Source: Peromyscus leucopus (Eukaryota; Chordata; Mammalia; Rodentia; Cricetidae). From it: 64,000 bases of DNA. Location of the stretch: assembly GCF_004664715.2 (NCBI RefSeq), contig NC_051075.1, positions 35,441,495-35,505,494 on the forward strand, written 5' to 3'. How positions within the stretch are numbered: position 1 is the stretch's first letter; each line of letters starts with the position of its first letter. The notes below the pieces were generated by a model. It saw only the letters and a program-made list of their open reading frames with translations, was not told where the DNA came from and did not search any database. The translations under genes and the position numbers were made by a program. Shown here in pieces: positions 1-10,614 of the stretch.

Positions 1-1354
1 CTCACATTCAGTAATCTTCCAAGACTAGGGAACTGATATAAGTCAGAGAAAGACATCCCAAGTACATTTCTTTTTCTTCTCATCATCTTACCAAGAATTT
101 GCTGCTTTCAAAAGATGGATGGTAAGCTAGTAATTATGGAGGAGGGTCACACAAAACCCACGACAGCAGTGCAGGTAGAGAAGTCTCAAGACACTACACT
201 GCCACCACACTGATTGCAACAAAAGCCTAGTTAACCTTGCTTTCTGTGTAGGCAGTTGATTATCCTCACTGTGTGAGCACAATGAGCAATCAGCTTCTGT
301 GGGGCTGGGGTGCCTACAAGAGATGACTCATTTTGTAAATGCTGCAAACAATTGCTGCAACACTGGCAGAGTCACATTGGCCATGTTTGCCAGTGGAGCT
401 TATAAATATCTCTGGATTTCTGGAGAAAGAGTCATGTGAGTTTATCATCATGGAATGTTGACAGAAGAGCCAGATTGCTGCCCAAACTGTACAGAATGCA
501 AATGAGCATGTTCATATCTGATTGTGTTGGAAAGAAAAAGAACATGCTGTAGGATGCATATCAATGAATGGAAATATGCAAAACATATAACAATTTGAAC
601 TGCCTTAGTGTTAAATGAGATTGTAACAGCACAAAATGCAGTGAGAGAAGCATATTTAATTAGAAAATTAATAGCATGAATTAGACGCTCGAGGCAACAA
701 ATCTATTTCTTCAGAATTCTTGGATTCCATTGTAATATGTGAGTGGCTTGGCAATTCATATTCATATGAGCATATCAATTGATATTCTTGATATTTTCTA
801 TGTTCCCTTATTATTTCCCACTTAATGTCTAATAAAATCTGAACTTGGCAGACAACAGAACTCTTCCATTAGCAAATATATACTGTGAAGAACTAAATTC
901 GAATATGCAAGTTGTTTATGTTTAAAATCTCAGGGGTGTAACTTTAAGGTTCTTTTACTCTACTTTTGGCATTGTAAGTGTATGATTCTTGTTCAAGGCT
1001 TGTGCTTTCATATTTGTGAGAAGAAAGTCATTATTCATGCACCTTTTCCCTCTTCATAATTTTAACTCTCATCTAACAATACAGTAGGAAAAGAATGAGA
1101 AGGAAGTGTAGAAGCAGCATTAATGATGCTTTGTGAAAATTGATTGCATTTGTGACAGGCATTATGAAAAGAAATCCTGTCATTTTTTGAGAATTCCTAT
1201 AATTCTGAGATAGCATAATTCTGTTTTAGAAACATAAAATAGTTAGTCCTAACTCCACAGATTACATTCTTAGAGATTTTGTTATCACAATGGACAAAAT
1301 TTCCACATTGAGAATGGTACTTGTTTTACATATTCATATCTCTATTGTTTAATA
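1..1354. other. AT-rich DNA, no feature recognised
   Basis: I see no gene, RNA or clear repeat here. The open frames are short and have no protein features. A few stretches around 290-480 are less AT-rich and look unique rather than repetitive, but nothing shows a function. Confidence 0.5.
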
Positions 1355-2115
1355 CTAGGTTAGTCTGTCCATCCATTCATGTTTTTGTTAAACTCTCTCC
1401 ATGTGCTAGACCCATGCTAGCTCCCAGGACTACAGTGGAGAAGAGAGGATTGGTGTTGCCCTTCATAAAGCTTAAAGTCAAGTACTTGGAATTTATATTC
1501 TTTCCATATTTTTATGGTATCTACTAATCTATTTAAAAGATACCATGTTTCAAGTGGATGAACAGCTGTCACATTTTAAGTTTGATGCTTGAGAAGTGAA
1601 ATATGACACAGGGGCACATTTGCTCCAGGGTTTCAAATTACAAATGTCAGTGGAGAAAAATAAACTGGACAACACTGTGTGTCACTGTGTGTGTTGATGG
1701 AGGGATGTACAACGCTCTTAGGAGGGTTCTTAGAGGGTTATTGAGAAGGTGATAGCAGAGCTGTGCCTCGAATCGTTGGTGGAAACTAGTTACACAAACC
1801 CGAAACAAGTATGAATTGGTAGGAGATTAAAGATAAATAAATATGAGCAAACATATTGAGACAAGGGAGAAAAGTGTGGTTGTGATATGGTTTAAATTAG
1901 GATACATGAGCGAGAGAGGTAAAAGTCTTGAAGAAATTTTGCAATACAATAGGGAACATGTCCTTAGAATAACAGACAATTGATTTATATTACTAAGGAG
2001 ATGGATATGATCAGTTATGCATTGCTGAAGTCATCACACAGATTAGGTTATGTGCAAGGAATGAGGTGTGCACTGCAGGCAGACTGGAAGTTGAGAGAAA
2101 ATAGTGGAATCTATT
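1355..2115 (+). repeat. Possible ancient L2-like repeat remnant
   Basis: The order of short matches (a 'cattcat' start, 'gtgctagaccc', 'ggactacagtgg', 'cttcataaagctt', then GA-rich text about gain and loss of weakly similar words) resembles the 3' part of mammalian L2-type LINEs. Divergence is high and the match is from memory, so extent and family are uncertain. No reading frame survives. Confidence 0.35.
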
Positions 2116-3106
2116 ACAATTAAATTGAATGAAAGAGATCTAAGGACATTTTCATTAGTTTATCTTTCTTTCAATTTCACTAGACTTAGAACACACATGT
2201 ATAAACACAGTCTGAAATGGAAACAAACCAAGCCAATGTTAAAAATGTATCTGGAAGAGCAGATTACATCTATACAGTGAAATATGTAAGTGCATAATGA
2301 CATCTCATTGTTTCATACTTTAAGAAAGAAAATATTAGATCTATTATGTATTTCATTGTATACCTTAAATGCAATAAATATTGCTTTCCTTTAATGATAA
2401 AACTATTTTACAAAATTTACCCAATGAGTATAAGTTTATAATAGATACAACTTTATGTTGTACTAAAATGGTGAAGCATATCTTGTAGATTGAAGATCAT
2501 ACTAGAAAAATCGCACTTTAATCACGGTTGTATAAAATCATTACTTTACTCTCTTTCATTTAACAATTTTATGTCTATGACTTCATTCAAGACTAAAAAC
2601 TCTTCTTCAGAGTCTAATTGCTTTATTAAGTACTGAATGTACACATAATCAGCTCTCCCTCTCATAATTATTTGAGGACTCACCTGGTACATCCCTGGGG
2701 AAAAAAAGCAGGCAATGTCTTTACTGTCTAGTGTTCACACATAGCTTCAAGTGCAAAAAATAAGTTAGAAACATGAGGAGGTAAAGAATAATCACTCAAT
2801 AAGAAGTGCATGTTCTAAGGAATTAAAGCAACTGTATGTTTAGAGACTGTATAGTTTTGGCAATATTGGAGAGGATTTTCAATATGCAAAGGCCCACTGG
2901 AGTTGAGATAGGACTATCCAGAGGCATCCATGTCAGAATCAGAACCTCCACTATGGAAGAGACTAGCCCTTGTCTTTAGAGAGAAAGGAAGCCAACATGG
3001 CTGCAGAAGAGAAGCAAAGGACAAGCGAGAGCAGAATAAGACATGGTGGACTTTTCGTGCTCATTGTGTTTGAGATTGTGTTTGAGATGGGGGATGTCTT
3101 TCTGTA
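2116..3106. other. Unique AT-rich DNA, no feature recognised
   Basis: No gene or clear repeat is visible. The short open frames at its right end run into the LTR that starts at 3107. Confidence 0.45.
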
Positions 3107-3466
3107 TGCTGTGAATGTGTGTGGCTCCTATTGGATAATAAATAAAGCTGTTTTCGCCTATAGCAAAAGAGTTTACAGCCAGGTGGGAAATCCAAGTAGA
3201 GAGACAGGAAACAGAAAGGCAGAGGGAGGAGATGCCAGACTGCCATCCTAGGAAAAACATGTAATGGGATGCAGGTAAAATCACAGAATACATGTCAATA
3301 TATAGATTAATAGTTATGGGTTGATTTAAACTATAAGATCGAGCTAATAAGAAGCCTGTCATAGGCCATACAGTTTGTAAATAATATTAATCCTCTGAAT
3401 GATTATTTTATAAGTGGCTGTGGGACCACAGGGCCATGAGGGGCCACTGGGCCAGGAAGGACTACA
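3107..3466 (+). mobile_element. Solo LTR, cricetid class II-like family, diverged copy
   Basis: This is a diverged member of the family seen in clean form at 39630-39970. It starts TGCTGTGAATG, has an ATTGG box followed by ATAAATAAAG within the first 45 bp, shares the central AATCCAAGTAGAGAGACAGG-like block, and carries 'gccatacagtttgtaa' near the right. The end is set at ACTACA by comparison. The flanks (TCTGTA left, GAAACC right) do not form a duplication, so this is an older insertion or has altered edges. The strand is a convention (reading from TGCTGT); true transcription direction is not certain. No internal retroviral sequence is attached. Confidence 0.75.
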
Positions 3467-3710
3467 GAAACCTTCTGGTAACAGAGATTAAATGAGAAAT
3501 TGTGATAAGAATTGAAATTATTAAATATTACCTGTATCTCTCCAGATAGGCACATCATACTTAAAATGTTAACTTTAGATAAAGTGGTATTGAGTAGCAC
3601 AGATCCAAGACAAGCTTATCAATATTCTGACAAAGTTCATTTCCTATAATCCATGGCTTGGGCAGTTTATTTGTACATATGTATGTAGAGACTATATTTC
3701 TAATTTCTTC

Positions 3711-3867
3711 TTTTTTGTGGTTTTTTGAGACAGGTTTTCTCTGTTTAGTTTTGGAGCCTGTCCTGGAACTCACTGTGTATACCAGGTTGGCCTCAAACTC
3801 TCAGATATCCACCTACCTCTGCCTCACAAGTGCTGGGATTAAAGGCATGAGCCACCACTGCCTGGCC
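3711..3867 (-). mobile_element. B1 SINE
   Basis: In plus-strand reading the element runs from a T-rich tail through 'gagacaggttttctctg', 'ccaggttggcctcaaactc' and 'tgctgggattaaaggc' to 'gccaccactgcctggc', the antisense of a 7SL-derived B1. Flanks TCTAATTTCTTC (about 3699-3710) and TCTAATTTATTC (3868-3880) look like a target-site duplication with one mismatch. Several substitutions mark it as moderately old. Confidence 0.92.
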
Positions 3868-3880
3868 TCTAATTTATTCT

Positions 3881-4079
3881 TAAATAGTGCTGTTTGTATT
3901 CCTAGTTACTTTATTCCCTATACAAATCATAAATATCTACATTCATATAGTTCATTCTGTCCTCATCATGAATTTATGAAATTACAAGAGAATTCCTCGG
4001 GTAGAAAAGGAAAAAAAATGCCTCTCTTCCAGTTTCTTATTCCAGTAATTATGCTTACCTGTCATGAGATAATACGCCA

Positions 4080-4124
<45 letters not shown>

Positions 4125-4790
4125 AGCTAAAATGAAAAGCATGCTGTACAAATCCAAGTCATGTCTTTTCCAGGATGGGTGGCTATAGTATCTCCTCCCA
4201 GGAAAGCTGCCTTCACATATAATTTTAGATTTGACACATATATAACTGCAGCCATGCCTCAGGCAGCATAACCTTAGAAAGAATGGAAGAATGCAAAAAA
4301 TATTCTCTTGTCTACCATGAAGGATACAGCTGGCCAATTATGTCACTCTTTCCAGCATCTGTTACTGTGCCCTGAGATTTCTGCTCGTCCTGCCTTTGAT
4401 TGCAGTTCCTGCTAGTATAGGGGCACCCAGGAGGGAGAGATGATCACAATTCTATGTTGCCTTAAATTGTTATTGCACTTGGTTTTCCATTGACAAAATA
4501 AGAGAGTGTATGTTACTCAGGTACATAAGTGTTTCCCTATCAGGTAAATGTAAAGCAAAGAAAATGTTGTTGACATTCTTCCACTCTCTGAAGGACCAAC
4601 AAGCAACAGTAATCATTATATTATGCAAGTCCTGATTACCTTTGTTATGACAAAGTGGCAGTTTTACATTTTACCCTGTTAGTGATCTATTGTCTATAGT
4701 CTCAATCCAGCAGGTTTAAAAGTGTTAAGAAAGCTGTCATAAAAAGGAGATAAACAAACATACTTGAACTATTTCTTCCATACTTGAAGA

Positions 4791-4791
<1 letters not shown>
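3881..4791. other. Unique AT-rich DNA, no gene
   Basis: Apart from the long A run at 4083-4118, nothing here is recognisable. The forward open frame at 3658-4188 is stitched from B1 sequence and the poly-A run and is not a gene. Confidence 0.45.
4083..4118. repeat. Poly(A) run, 36 bp
   Basis: This is an uninterrupted run of A. No SINE or L1 body is recognisable to its left, so it may be a simple homopolymer or the tail of an element too decayed to see. Confidence 0.95.

Positions 4792-4828
<37 letters not shown>
4792..4828. repeat. (TA)n microsatellite
   Basis: A pure TA dinucleotide run of about 18 units within AT-rich DNA. Confidence 0.95.
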
Positions 4829-4830
<2 letters not shown>

Positions 4831-5249
4831 TTCCTATTATTATATATAGTGTCTGTGTGTAAACCATTTCTTAGAAATTATACAAAAGTGAAATGACATC
4901 AATCTAACTTCTTAAACATAGACAGTGTAAAAAACACATATCTTTTTTCATCTCGAATACCTATGCAACTTGTTCTTCCCCCGAAAAGTTAGTATAAGAT
5001 TATAGAATAACAAAGATATTGTTTATTGATTTTCATTATTTAATACAAAATTAATGATTTAAGAAAATAAAACTATAATTTGATTGTATGGTTACCATTA
5101 TTAGTGTACTATTATAATTTTTATACTGAAATAATGCAAAATGTACTTTCAAGAAATTTGGATGAATATGTCTAGCTTCAATAGAAAAATCCTGGGATTT
5201 ACATGAATGAATCTCAGGGTTTCATACAAACTACTAAGAAATGACAAGA

Positions 5250-5287
5250 GACAGACAGAGATACAGAGAGATAGAGAGAGAGAGATC
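5250..5287. repeat. Interrupted (GA)n microsatellite
   Basis: GA repeats broken by ACA and ATA interruptions, ending in a clean (GA) run. Confidence 0.85.
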
Positions 5288-5589
5288 ATAATAGTCATCT
5301 TGTCAATGAGATTCCCACCATTCAGACAAGGATTGACAAAAACAAATAACTAGCAAGCTTCTACATGTGCCCAGCTTTGAATAGGAAGAACCAATAACAT
5401 GAGGACCCCATTGGTAGAGATAACCATGCTTTAGAATCATTGAACCTTGTAATCCACCCTGGTTTCTGGATGGTGTTGACCTTCTTTCATATCAATACAT
5501 CATAATGGATTTATTTCATCTAGGTGAAGTAAAGAGCTGCCAGAATTGAAGTAGAAGTGCATTGTATTTGACAGTTCTATTTGAGGAAA

Positions 5590-5911
5590 AGAATATATCT
5601 AGTCATTTGAGCATATGAATAAGGACCAATACAGCTGGATCATATGTCAGGTTTCTTTGTAGATGTTGAGGATTCTCCACACTGATTTCTACTTCCACTA
5701 AGCAGTGACTGAGGATCCCTCTTTTTCCACAACCTTATCAAACCTAGATATTTATCTTCAGTCACATATATAGCTGGTAGATTCTCTCCCAATCTGTTTA
5801 TTCTTCACTCACTAAACTGTTTCCTTTACAGTAGAGAGGATAGTTAGTTGTATGAGATCCCAGTTGTCAATTATTGGATTTATCCCTGGCAAATGGAGTC
5901 CTGTTCAGATC

Positions 5912-5974
<63 letters not shown>

Positions 5975-6060
5975 CTCTACCCTGTGGGGTAATGGGTATG
6001 TTTTCTTCTAGTAGGTTTTGTGTTTCAGATTTCAAATTGGGGTCTTTTTCTCTTTAATAT
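5590..6060 (-). mobile_element. L1 ORF2 3' fragment, antisense, broken
   Basis: In plus-strand reading the order of words matches the antisense of the C-terminal part of mammalian L1 ORF2: 'agctggatcatatg', 'ctttttccacaacctta', 'ttctctcccaatctgtt', then 'gagatcccagttgtcaattat'. The frame is destroyed. A (TA)n tract at 5917-5972 has expanded inside it. The left edge may lie further left. Confidence 0.65.
5917..5972. repeat. (TA)n microsatellite inside L1 fragment
   Basis: About 27 TA units, uninterrupted. Confidence 0.96.
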
Positions 6061-6539
6061 AACTTCTTGCTGAGTGATAGATATGGGTTTGATTTCAATC
6101 TTCTGCATGTAGACAATCAGTTTTCCAGAATACAAAGTGTAGCAATCACAGAAATCAGGAAAGTATAATAAACATAGATGTGAAGGAATTGAGAGGAGAA
6201 TGGCAGAACACAGATGATAAAAAGTTATAAGCAGAGCAACTGTGAGAGAGTTCCGTCTGAGGAGGAAAGAGGGAGATCAGGGCAAAGGAGAAGGAGAGAT
6301 AAGGGACAAATAACATCATAATTACCCAATAAAGCCTCGGTGAATCATATTGTTTCATATTTACCTAAAACTACACACAATACTTTTAAATATATGTGCA
6401 CACATTATATGTAGGGAGAAGTTAAGCCACTTAGGCTGACCATGATCCCACAAGAACTATAGACTAACAAAAATTTCAGTACCATGCATGAGAAACCTCC
6501 TTTCAAAAGGTTGTTCAGTGTAGTCTAAATGACTCACCC

Positions 6540-7625
6540 CAAAATATACATTATGTAGCCCTTAACGGACTCTCAGGAGTTAAGGGTGGGCCCATACTGC
6601 TGAAGACACCACACACTTTGGACACGGGACTCAGATGACTCAAGGTAAAGCTGAACTGAAAGCCTCTTTCCTGTGGTCTAGCTTCCATGGTTTCAGAAAA
6701 TACTATGCAAACTGACAAGAGAGGGAAGCAACTAAACATCCTTACCCAGCTGCAACATCTATGAAGCACATCAGTTACCAAGATGGCAAGAATACGTAGA
6801 AATTCAATCACATGTGAGGCAACCAACAATTGTCTAATTGAAATTAATGACCACTCAACAGGAAGGAGATCATGCCTAGTAATGAAAACCTAGCCAGATT
6901 CTCAGAACTAGTGAAGTCATGGACTCCAGAAAAGGAAATAATAACACTACTATGCTAGGCCAGCATAACTCCTTACAACATTCTAAATCTTATAGCCATA
7001 TACGTATAGCTACCACTCCTCATCATAGAAGCTTCTCTTACAGTAAATGAAGGCCATCACAGGAAACTACAACTGGACACAATGAAGAGATCAAAAGATC
7101 ATGGGAAGTCCAACCCCACCAGATACATCTACATCACAGTTCCTGCATCTATGACTCATGAAAGAGGGTGAGTAAAAATGCTAAGAGAAAGAAGAGCAGG
7201 AAATCTGCTGTGAAACTGTCTGTCCTAGAAAAGGCTGCACAATATCATAGACATGTTAACATGGAAGGGGAAAAATTTCTTGAGGTTCAACCCCTAGACA
7301 GAACCACAGACAACTAATGATTGAGAATTAACCTCTCCTAGGGATAAGGCACCCACTTGGTGTTCAATTCTGAGTGATCAGACTTGAAATCTTATACATA
7401 CAATCAAAAAAAAACCAGACTCAGCAGGTCATACTTATATTTAATTATGCATGCTCATATATGCACATATACATGATGTATGTGACAATAATACAAAGCA
7501 AAAGGTTATTAACTTGGGGGAATTGGAGGGATTTAAGGAAGGGTTATCTGAAAGAGCTGGGGGAAGAAAGGAGGGGAGAAAATGATTTAATTGTTCTTCA
7601 ATTAAAATATAATCAAAGGATTTTA
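6540..7625 (+). mobile_element. Rodent L1 3' UTR-like sequence
   Basis: The text from about 6850 resembles the non-coding 3' region of old rodent L1 (Lx-like): a run of short phrases about 'gaaactacaactgg', 'acatctacatcacag', 'tgtcctagaaaaggctg', closing with a GGGG/GGAGA-rich stretch and 'aatgatttaattgttctt' plus an A-rich end near 7610. The match is weak at the left and no frame is open. The left boundary is a guess. Confidence 0.5.
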
Positions 7626-7639
7626 TAACACTGATGATA

Positions 7640-7740
7640 CTTGCTTACACATGTTCATTGCTACTCTAGTGACAATATTAAGAAAGTGGAATCAACCTAG
7701 ATGTCGATCAACTGATGAATGAACAAAATCATTTTACCAA
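7640..7740 (+). mobile_element. L1 ORF2 tail fragment
   Basis: The string 'catgttcattgctactct' followed by 'ggaatcaacctagatgtc' and 'caactgatgaatgaac' is the well-known conserved stretch near the end of mammalian L1 ORF2. Only about 100 bp is present. Confidence 0.7.
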
Positions 7741-8219
7741 GAAGTAATAAATATATTCCTTACTTCATACACGAGATCAATTTTGATGGGGTTAATTTTC
7801 TTCACCACATTAAATCCACAATAAATGATGGAAGTCACCACTCTTTGACAGCAGCTCAGTAGTTTATGTCAGTGATCATGAACCAGTTCCTAGTATTAAT
7901 GTGTCTATATCATGAAAGGTGTCAGGAAAATTAATATTAATAGGAATCCTGACTAGAACACTCAGGACAAAGGCCAAATGTAAAATTCTATGGACAATGA
8001 ACTCTGTCCTAACTTCCATGTGTCAGGATGCCTCTGAATCAATCATCAGAAAGAGTTCTTCATAATCATGTATTAAACATTTTGAAAACCAGAAGGTAAA
8101 ATACATACTGTTAGAGGTGATCATTTTTCATGGTATATATTTCATTCAATTCCAGCATTTTTACATAAACACCTGTGAAAGCTGTTTAAATTTCCAGAAA
8201 TAAAAGAACAATTATAAAT
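7741..8219. other. Unique sequence, nothing recognised
   Basis: No gene or repeat is evident in this stretch. Confidence 0.4.
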
Positions 8220-8372
8220 TCACAACCACCTGTTACTCCAGTCTCAGGGGCCCTAATGCTTTCTTCTGGCCTCCTTGGCCATTAAACATGCATGCAGTGC
8301 CAGACATACATACAGCCAAAACTTTCATACACATAAAATAAAGTAAAATATTTTTAAAACTTAAAAAAAAAT
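8220..8372 (+). mobile_element. B2 SINE, 5'-truncated
   Basis: It matches the 3' half of B2: 'cacaaccacctgttactcc', 'ttcttctggcctcc', 'catgcagtgccagacatac', then 'cacataaaataaa' and an A-rich tail. The tRNA-derived head with its Pol III boxes is missing, so this copy cannot have promoted itself after insertion. Confidence 0.85.
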
Positions 8373-8393
8373 TGAGCCACACAATCTCAGAAA

Positions 8394-8403
8394 TACACAC
8401 ACA

Positions 8404-8456
<53 letters not shown>

Positions 8457-8457
8457 C
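8394..8457. repeat. (CA)n(TA)n compound microsatellite
   Basis: About 23 CA units with one TA break, passing into 8 AT units. It lies just beyond the B2 tail and may have grown from it. Confidence 0.95.
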
Positions 8458-8905
8458 ATCACTAAACAAAGACCTGTGTATAATTTGTATAATTGACATG
8501 AGTTATAAAAGAGTACACAAGTCTACTTGGTTGGACTTCTAGTTATAAATCTGTCAATTAGTTTTTGTTTGGGTGGTATATAAGCACATAAACATACATC
8601 TGAAAGTGATAGTGCATGATGCAATGTGAAGCTCCACAGCTTCACCATTCAAGCTGTATAGGAGTTCTTTGGGATGTATAGATTTTGTGTGTGGTTAATT
8701 GTCATGTGTGAATTTATCTATTTGCAAGATTTTTCCTCATATAGTAATGGTTATAATTTTAAAAATGAAAAATAAGTCTGAAATTCAGACATTTTGTGAA
8801 GTAGATAGATAACATTTTATATATACTTCAGAGAACTACATATTATCAAGCCTTAAGGAGAGAACTTTCTCATACTATAAGAACAACAAAACAAATTTCA
8901 AGGCT

Positions 8906-8909
<4 letters not shown>
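8458..8909. other. Unique AT-rich sequence, nothing recognised
   Basis: No gene or repeat is evident. Confidence 0.4.
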
Positions 8910-8970
<61 letters not shown>

Positions 8971-9008
8971 TGTATGTGTGTGTGTATGTGTGTGTACATG
9001 CATGTGTG
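8910..9008. repeat. (CT)n followed by (GT)-rich tract
   Basis: About 29 uninterrupted CT units (8910-8967), then a GT-rich run broken by ATG and ACATG. The strand switch from pyrimidine-only to alternating purine-pyrimidine at one point makes the tract prone to slippage. Confidence 0.95.
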
Positions 9009-9514
9009 TGATAAATTCTTTCAAACTCATTCTTTATGTAGCCACCTAAATGATAATTGTCATCTTCCTTTGTGGTGAAGTGTTTCTGAACAACCTAATA
9101 GAATTTTAGAAATAAAATGTTCTATAACTGTTCAAGAAAAATTGAATTTGTGACAACCTGACCACTATTTGCTATTGTCTCCACAAAGAGATAATCTTCA
9201 AGAAATAAAACATTATAAAAAGGACTTTTATAAAATATAATATCCTCATGGCATAACTACTATCTATTATTGTCCTGCTTCCCAAATTTTTAAAGAAATG
9301 TCCATTGGTTGTTCGTTCTCAGTAGCATAGTTTCCTTTAGATTAGACACACATCTTGTACTCATGTACAATATGTCTCAGTCAGAGTTCTCATGTTTCTA
9401 GGGTGTCCTGAGCTCTAAAATGGAGTTGCACAAATGGACATTTGGGTTATTTTAGGGGTAAGAATTTCAAGTGGTTTGAACACTACAAGGTCAGTTTTGA
9501 AAAAGCCATTAATA

Positions 9515-9650
9515 GTTGAGCAGGGCACACTGCCTATAATCTTGGAGTTCTTTGGGCAGAAGAAGGATTATTAGTGCAAATTCAAAGCCATCCTTGTCTA
9601 AAAGTAAATTTTACCAGGGATGCCAAACAAAACCCTATTCCAAGACAAAA
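9515..9650 (+). mobile_element. Possible very old B1/B4-type SINE
   Basis: Weak resemblance to B1 in order: 'gcagggcacactgcc', 'ataatcttgg', 'gggcagaagaagg', 'caaattcaaagccatcc', 'aaaaccctattcc'. Too diverged for certainty. Confidence 0.35.
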
Positions 9651-10262
9651 CTTCATATTTTTATTCAACCACATATTATAATTAGAAAATTTGAACTAGT
9701 TCACATGGGATTCCTTTGCTATTTTTCAATAACAACTTGGATTAATTAAACATAAGTTCCTGTAACAGTGCTGATGTCATCAGTGATGCTTTAACATAAC
9801 TGCTCCGTCTATCACCGAAGTTATTTTATGTCCAAAATATGTAGCTTTGATCCATCTTTCAAGACACAGTATGATTACTTGCACTAGGAGATTTTAATCC
9901 TGCTCTACATTATTTTTCAAGATTTATAACCTAGTAGTCCATAAATATTGATGGTCTATGCTATAACCAATTTCATTCTATGAGCACAACTATTAACATT
10001 ACAATCTGGTTTTGAGTTCATTATTCTGTATTTTGGTGTTTTTCTTATCTAGAGATTTTATTAATTATTTAGGGAAAAAACTTCATTGTGCTCCCAGGAA
10101 TATTTACAATAACCAACATCAGTACATTTAAGTGATTCCTTACTCTTAGACTAGACATTGGTAGGCAGAATATGAATGCAAGACAGATAAAGGAAACTTA
10201 TGCAGAGAAGTTATAGGAAATGTGGAATATTGAAAATCTTGTCTAAATTTAAAATACATGCA
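9651..10262. other. Unique AT-rich sequence, nothing recognised
   Basis: No gene or repeat is evident. Confidence 0.4.
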
Positions 10263-10336
10263 AATACACACATATGTTTGTGTATATATACATATATATA
10301 CATATATATATATACACATACACACACATATATATC
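10263..10336. repeat. Mixed (CA)/(TA) simple repeat
   Basis: Alternating purine-pyrimidine repeats, CA and TA units intermixed. Confidence 0.9.
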
Positions 10337-10451
10337 TTAAACATTGAGTAACTTATTGCATCTTCAACCTTGAAAACTTTAGTTATCAGGAAACACTAGT
10401 TTCATCCACAAATTTCTTAGTGTTCTAAAAATGAATCCAGCAATATTTTCT

Positions 10452-10600
10452 TTTCTTTCTTTCTTTCTTTTTTTTTGTTTGTTTTTTTGAGACAGGGTTT
10501 CTCTGTATAGCTTTGTGCCTTCCCTGGAACTCACAGAGATCCGCCTGCCTCTGCTTCTGGAGTGCTGGGATTAAGGGCATGTGCCACCACCGCCCGGCTT
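10452..10600 (-). mobile_element. B1 SINE with internal 29-bp deletion
   Basis: An antisense B1 with a (TTTC)n/T-rich tail on the left and 'gccaccaccgcccggc' on the right. It is flanked by a perfect 14-bp target-site duplication, CAGCAATATTTTCT at 10438-10451 and 10601-10614, so the insertion is fairly young. Compared with the B1s at 31644 and 46771, it lacks exactly 29 bp: the text jumps from 'ggaactca' straight to 'cagagatcc' (10526-10542). The lost piece ends in GAACTCA, which also stands before it, so the deletion lies between short direct repeats. The element is otherwise complete. Confidence 0.95.
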
Positions 10601-10614
10601 CAGCAATATTTTCT

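Noticed and set aside
2970..3362. 93- and 128-codon frames on opposite strands at the left LTR
   Set aside because: They lie across the solo LTR and its flank, overlap each other, and are not shared by the other LTR copies.
3658..4188. 176-codon forward frame
   Set aside because: It crosses a B1 SINE and the 36-bp poly(A) run (which gives a Lys run); no gene-like part remains.
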